Source: Alphaproteobacteria bacterium
Lineage (GTDB): Bacteria; Pseudomonadota; Alphaproteobacteria; Sphingomonadales; Sphingomonadaceae
NCBI GenBank assembly: GCA_018830415.1
Contig: JAHJSJ010000118.1
Location: 1 to 8,447 of the forward strand
Direction of reading: 5' to 3'
DNA length: 8,447 nucleotides
In this document: one piece after another, positions 5,433 to 8,447 of the stretch
How the letters are laid out: every line of letters starts with the position of its first letter
Numbering within the stretch: the first letter of the stretch is position 1
Program-made: the position numbers and the translations under genes
Notes under the pieces: generated by a model
What the model was told of the DNA's origin: nothing
The model's input: the letters and a program-made list of their open reading frames with translations, nothing else
Databases searched by the model: none

Positions 5433-6591
5433 GACCCGTTCTTTCCCTCTGACCGCCGCACTTTCCCTGCCCGCGCTGATGCTGGCAAGCTGTGCCAATG
5501 CCGAAACCGGGGAAACCGCCGCATCGGCAGCCGATGGCGCTCCGTTTGTCATCAGCGAAGTGGCGACGTTTGAGGAACCCTGGGCGATTGAATTTGCGCC
5601 CGGCACCCCGGTGCTGTTCGTCACTGAAAAGGCGGGCACGGTGAAGTTTATCGACACGGCAACGGGAACCATCGGCACGGTCAGCGGCGCTCCCGAAGTG
5701 GCCTATGGTGGGCAAGGCGGATTAGGCGACATCGCCTTCCTGCCCGCCGAAGCCTCAGACGTTCTGGGGCAGCGCACAATCTATCTCAGCTGGGCCGAGG
5801 CGGGCGCGGATGACACGCGCGGGGCGGCGGTTGGCAAGGGCACACTGGTGTGCACCAGCACCGAGACTTGCGCCATCGAAGGCCTCAGCGTCATCTGGCG
5901 GCAAGCCCCCAAGGTGACCGGGCGCGGGCATTATTCGCACCGCATCAGCGTGTCGCCTGATGGTCAGCATCTTTATATCGCCAGCGGTGATCGCCAGAAA
6001 ATGGAGCCCGCTCAGGACACATCGAACACGCTCGGCACGATCGTCCGACTCAACCTTGATGGCACACCGGCGGCGGGCAACCCGATGGCCGATCAGGGCG
6101 GCGTGACAGCGGAAATCTGGTCTTACGGGCACCGCAACATTCTGGGGATGGATTGGGATGCGCAGGGGCGCCTGTGGGAAGTCGAACACGGCCCGGCGGG
6201 CGGGGATGAACTCAACCTCGTTCAGCGCGGTGCCAATTATGGCTGGCCGGTGCGTTCCTATGGCGAACATTACAACGGCGGCGCAATTCCTGATCACAGC
6301 GCCGATGATGGCTTCGCCAAGCCCGCGATGTTCTGGAATCCGGTAATCGCGCCGGGCGATATGCTGATCTATGACGGCACGATGTTCGGCAATTGGCAGG
6401 GCCGTGCGCTGATTGTGGGGCTTGGTTCGCAGGCTCTGGTCGAAGTCGCCATCGAAGGTGACAGTGCAAGCGAAGTCAGCCGCCATGAATTCGACCGTCG
6501 GCTGCGCTCGCTTGCGCAAGGGCCAGGTGGCGCGCTGTGGATCGCCGAGGATGGCAAGGGCGCGCGGGTGTTGAAGCTTTCCCCGCAATGA
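5431..6591 (+). CDS. PQQ-dependent sugar (aldose) dehydrogenase, lipoprotein
   Basis: A 386-residue protein of the soluble glucose/aldose sugar dehydrogenase family (YliI type), a six-bladed beta-propeller that oxidises aldoses with PQQ. It has a lipoprotein signal: MTRSF, a hydrophobic stretch, and the lipobox LASC (18-21), so the mature protein should be attached by C21 and face the periplasm; +2 is Ala, compatible with outer-membrane sorting. Family motifs: EPWAIEFAPG, GGQGGLGDIAF, GHYSHRISVSPDG (H167 aligns with the catalytic His), QDTSNTLGTIVRLNLDG, IWSYGHRN (R235), EHGPAGGDE (252-260) and NYGWPV. The start at 5431 is set by the signal peptide; a GGAG (5416-5419) lies 11 nt upstream, and a GTG at 5419 is the only close alternative. 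The frame stays open far upstream but as antisense of rnhB. The GNAT gene begins in its last codons (ATGA). The true sugar substrate is unknown, and no pqq synthesis genes are in the window. Confidence 0.93.
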   Translation: MTRSFPLTAALSLPALMLASCANAETGETAASAADGAPFVISEVATFEEPWAIEFAPGTPVLFVTEKAGTVKFIDTATGTIGTVSGAPEVAYGGQGGLGDIAFLPAEASDVLGQRTIYLSWAEAGADDTRGAAVGKGTLVCTSTETCAIEGLSVIWRQAPKVTGRGHYSHRISVSPDGQHLYIASGDRQKMEPAQDTSNTLGTIVRLNLDGTPAAGNPMADQGGVTAEIWSYGHRNILGMDWDAQGRLWEVEHGPAGGDELNLVQRGANYGWPVRSYGEHYNGGAIPDHSADDGFAKPAMFWNPVIAPGDMLIYDGTMFGNWQGRALIVGLGSQALVEVAIEGDSASEVSRHEFDRRLRSLAQGPGGALWIAEDGKGARVLKLSPQ

Positions 6592-7127
6592 CAACGGCTG
6601 CCACTGCCCCCACCACTGCCACGCTGATCCCGCTGGAGGCGGTTGATCCCGCCATGATCGAGGCGGTGCTTGACCGCGCGTTCGGCCCGGATCGTCACGC
6701 GCGCACGGCCTACCGCATCCGCGAAGGCATGGACTGGCTGCCGGGTCTGAGCCTGGCGGCGCTGGACGAAGACGAACTGCTGGTCGCCACGATCCAGTGC
6801 TGGCCAATCGCGCTCCAGACGCGGCAGGGGCAGGTGCCGCTGGTGATGGTCGGGCCGGTGGCCGTGGTGCCCGAACGACAGGGCGAAGGCTTTGGCGTCG
6901 GCTTGATGAGCGCGATGATCGCTGAAGATGCACGGCTGGCGGCGGGCGGGCAGGCGCTGACGCAGGTGCTGATCGGCGATGCCGAATACTATGGGCGCTG
7001 GGGCTTTTCTGCGGCGCTGACAGGCGGTTGGCGCTGCCCCGGCCCCTACGAACCGCATCGGCTGCTGGCGCGCGGTGCGGGTTTGGCGGCCATGCCGGCC
7101 GAAGGGATGCTGGGCCCGTGGGTATGA
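6588..7127 (+). CDS. GNAT family N-acetyltransferase (YhbS-like)
   Basis: A 179-residue single-domain GNAT protein that would transfer an acetyl group from acetyl-CoA to an amine. The acetyl-CoA pyrophosphate loop is visible as ERQGEGFGVGL (Q98, G101, G103) after the beta-4 strand VMVGPVAVVP. QVLIGDAEYYGRWGF (126-140) matches the C-terminal part of the YhbS-like group (COG3153), where a GD.xYY.xxGF pattern is characteristic. The ATG at 6588 overlaps the preceding TGA as ATGA, suggesting translational coupling with the sugar dehydrogenase; the frame is open 17 codons further up, but only inside the previous gene. The substrate is unknown; nothing in the neighbourhood indicates one. Confidence 0.9.
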   Translation: MTTAATAPTTATLIPLEAVDPAMIEAVLDRAFGPDRHARTAYRIREGMDWLPGLSLAALDEDELLVATIQCWPIALQTRQGQVPLVMVGPVAVVPERQGEGFGVGLMSAMIAEDARLAAGGQALTQVLIGDAEYYGRWGFSAALTGGWRCPGPYEPHRLLARGAGLAAMPAEGMLGPWV

Positions 7128-7207
7128 CTAGAACGTGGGAATAATAAGAAGGAGCAGCTTAACCCCTTCACCTTGCGCCAAGCTTCTGGCATCGCTCTAA
7201 ACGAACC
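7128..7207. other. 80-bp gap with orphan AAGGAG
   Basis: A good Shine-Dalgarno sequence, AAGGAG, lies at 7149-7154, but the DUF1285 start is 54 nt further on and no start codon follows it at a useful distance. A weak GAAGG/CCTTC pair flanks AGCAGCTTAACC. The segment AATAATAA nearby is locally AT-rich and might be part of a promoter for the downstream three genes, but no matching -35 was identified. Confidence 0.25.
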
Positions 7208-7762
7208 ATGCCCTATGAACCGCCCCCCTATCTCGCCGAACTGACGCTGGCCGAAATCGCCGAGTTGGTGGCGCAGCGCAAATTGCCCCCGGTCGAAGGT
7301 TGGGCGCCGCAGCAATCGGGCGACAGCGCGATGCGAATTGCTGCGGACGGCACCTGGTATCACGAAGGCAGCCCGATCCGGCGCGAAGCGATGGTGCGCG
7401 CCTTTGCCGGGCTGCTCAAACGCGACGACAGCGGCCAGCACTGGCTGATCACCCCGTTCGAGAGACTTGGCATCGCAGTGGATGACGCCGCCTTCATCGC
7501 GGTCGATTGCGTGCGCGCCGGTGATGCGCTGGTGTTCCGGCTCAATACCGATGACATCGTGATCGCCGGGCCGGATCACCCCTTGCGCGCCGCAGGTGAT
7601 GCCGAGGCCCCGGCGCTCTATCTCGATGTCAGGCGCGGGTGCGAGGCGCGGTTGAACCGCTCAACCTACGCGCAACTGGCCGAAATCGCGCTGGCCGAAG
7701 GGGCCGAGGACAATAGCTGGCAAGTCACCAGCAAAGGTCAGGCGTTTTCGCTGCTGCCATGA
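7208..7762 (+). CDS. DUF1285 domain-containing protein
   Basis: A 184-residue soluble protein with no signal peptide or membrane segment. It matches the DUF1285 pattern: an MRIAADGTWYHEGSPIRREAMVR-like block (about residues 42-64), then LLKRD, LITPFERLGI, VDDAAFIAV and a late LNRSTYAQLAEIA segment. Solved members are small beta-rich proteins, and the molecular function is not established. No Shine-Dalgarno precedes the ATG at 7208, but no earlier in-frame start fits either. It overlaps the next gene by ATGA (7759-7762). Genes of this family often stand next to CoA-pyrophosphatase-type Nudix and CCA-transferase genes in alphaproteobacteria, which is the arrangement here; this supports the call but does not give the function. 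Confidence 0.85.
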   Translation: MPYEPPPYLAELTLAEIAELVAQRKLPPVEGWAPQQSGDSAMRIAADGTWYHEGSPIRREAMVRAFAGLLKRDDSGQHWLITPFERLGIAVDDAAFIAVDCVRAGDALVFRLNTDDIVIAGPDHPLRAAGDAEAPALYLDVRRGCEARLNRSTYAQLAEIALAEGAEDNSWQVTSKGQAFSLLP

Positions 7763-8385
7763 CGCCATCCCCCGCCGCCAGCATCTACGACCCGCTTGCT
7801 CAGGCCTTTGCCGAAGGCCACCGCTCGCCAATCGACGGCCTGCTCAGCGATGCGGCGTTTGCCGCCGATGGCCGCGCAACCCCTGCCGCCGTGCTGATTG
7901 CGGTGACTGATGCGGCACATGATCCGCAGGTGATCCTGACCCAGCGCCCGCGCGCGATGCGCGATCATCCGGGACAGGTCGCCTTTCCCGGCGGCAAGAT
8001 CGATGCAGGCGAGGACGCGATCACCGCCGCCTTGCGTGAGGCCGAGGAGGAGCTCGCCCTGCCGCGCGATGCGGTTCGCGTGATCGGAACCAGCGATGTC
8101 TATCACACCGGCACCGGCTTTCTGGTGACGCCGGTGGTCGGCGTGGTGCCTCCGGGGCTGTGCCTCACCCCCAACCCTTCGGAGGTGGAAGCATGGTTCG
8201 AAGCCCCGCTCGGCCTGCTGCTCGATCCGGAAAGCTGGACAACGAACGAAGTGTTTTGGCGCGGCGCAACCCGGCGTTACCTCGAACTGGAATGGCAGGG
8301 ATTCCGCATCTGGGGCGTGACTGCGGCGATCATCGCCAACCTGTCGCGCCGGATTGCGATACAGGCGCTGCGCGATGCGGCGTGA
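7759..8385 (+). CDS. Nudix hydrolase, CoA pyrophosphatase type
   Basis: A 208-residue Nudix protein. The Nudix box GX5EX7REUXEEXGU is present from G79: G79-x5-E85-x7-R93-E94-A95-E96-E97-E98, with Ala (A100) in place of the second Gly. Directly upstream, LTQRPRAMRDHPGQVAFPGG (residues 60-79) is the extra motif that marks the CoA pyrophosphatase subgroup (NudL/PCD1 type). This subgroup cleaves CoA or oxidised CoA into phosphopantetheine and 3',5'-ADP, with Mg2+ or Mn2+ bound by the box glutamates. The ATG at 7759 overlaps the previous stop (ATGA), so it is probably co-translated with DUF1285. The 3' end overlaps the next start by 11 bp. Confidence 0.92.
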   Translation: MTPSPAASIYDPLAQAFAEGHRSPIDGLLSDAAFAADGRATPAAVLIAVTDAAHDPQVILTQRPRAMRDHPGQVAFPGGKIDAGEDAITAALREAEEELALPRDAVRVIGTSDVYHTGTGFLVTPVVGVVPPGLCLTPNPSEVEAWFEAPLGLLLDPESWTTNEVFWRGATRRYLELEWQGFRIWGVTAAIIANLSRRIAIQALRDAA

Positions 8386-8447
8386 TCTCACCCAAGCCGA
8401 ATGGCCGCACCGCGCTGGTCTTGCCGCGCTGACAGCGGCGCTGGTCG
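8375..8447 (+). CDS. Probable CCA tRNA nucleotidyltransferase, N-terminal fragment (cut by window end)
   Basis: An open frame starts at ATG 8375, overlaps the last 11 bases of the Nudix gene and runs off the window; 24 codons are visible (MRRDLTQAEWPHR, then AGLAALTAALV). The short segment with a Trp followed by an Arg-x-Gly-Leu-Ala-Ala-Leu helix looks like the region just before the GGAVRD nucleotidyltransferase motif in alphaproteobacterial CCA-adding enzymes. Such a gene often follows a CoA-pyrophosphatase-type Nudix gene in this group. The catalytic motif itself lies outside the window, so the product name is inference from position and a weak N-terminal resemblance. Confidence 0.5.
   Translation, partial: MRRDLTQAEWPHRAGLAALTAALV

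Noticed and set aside
5755..6933. 392-codon minus-strand open frame opposite the sugar dehydrogenase and GNAT genes
   Set aside because: An antisense shadow in GC-rich DNA; its translation is Arg/Pro-rich at the start with no recognisable domain, while the + strand genes carry clear family motifs.

Overview
The window is compact, GC-rich DNA with short intergenic gaps and frequent ATGA start/stop overlaps. Its content points to an alphaproteobacterium, most likely a sphingomonad or Erythrobacteraceae-type organism. The main grounds are a CcrM-type GANTC adenine methyltransferase next to rnhB, a dihydropteroate synthase with the long N-terminal extension seen in alphaproteobacteria, and a DUF1285 / CoA-type Nudix / probable CCA-transferase cluster. 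The species assignment is inference; no database was searched.

Layout. On the + strand, 1-481 is the C-terminal end of a sigma-54 activator (NtrC type), followed by a classical SDR oxidoreductase (514-1275). A minus-strand block follows in transcription order: rnhB (5432-4809), ccrM (4578-3436), folP (3361-2234), and a signal-peptide-bearing outer-membrane beta-barrel protein (2081-1320) whose start and leader are clearly AT-richer than the surroundings. Divergent from rnhB runs a + strand series: a lipoprotein PQQ-type sugar dehydrogenase (5431-6591), a GNAT acetyltransferase (6588-7127), a DUF1285 protein (7208-7762), a CoA-pyrophosphatase-type Nudix hydrolase (7759-8385), and the first codons of what is probably a CCA tRNA nucleotidyltransferase (8375 onward, cut by the window end).

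The most interesting segment is the 230-bp gap between rnhB and ccrM (4579-4808). It holds five GANTC sites within 153 bp, while I count only twelve in the rest of the 8.4-kb window. It also holds a perfect DnaA box (TTATCCACA) and a TTAACCAT CtrA-type half-site. GANTC is the site that CcrM itself methylates, and CtrA, DnaA and GANTC methylation are the core of the alphaproteobacterial cell-cycle circuit. The gap therefore looks like a compact self-sensing control region for ccrM. ccrM also has no ATG start available. Two of the five GANTC sites form the arms of an inverted repeat.

A second structural oddity is that rnhB and the sugar dehydrogenase are divergent with start codons overlapping on one CATG, so neither has a non-coding upstream region. 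The rest of the window is ordinary chromosomal housekeeping. I saw no mobile element, CRISPR array, tRNA or rRNA.
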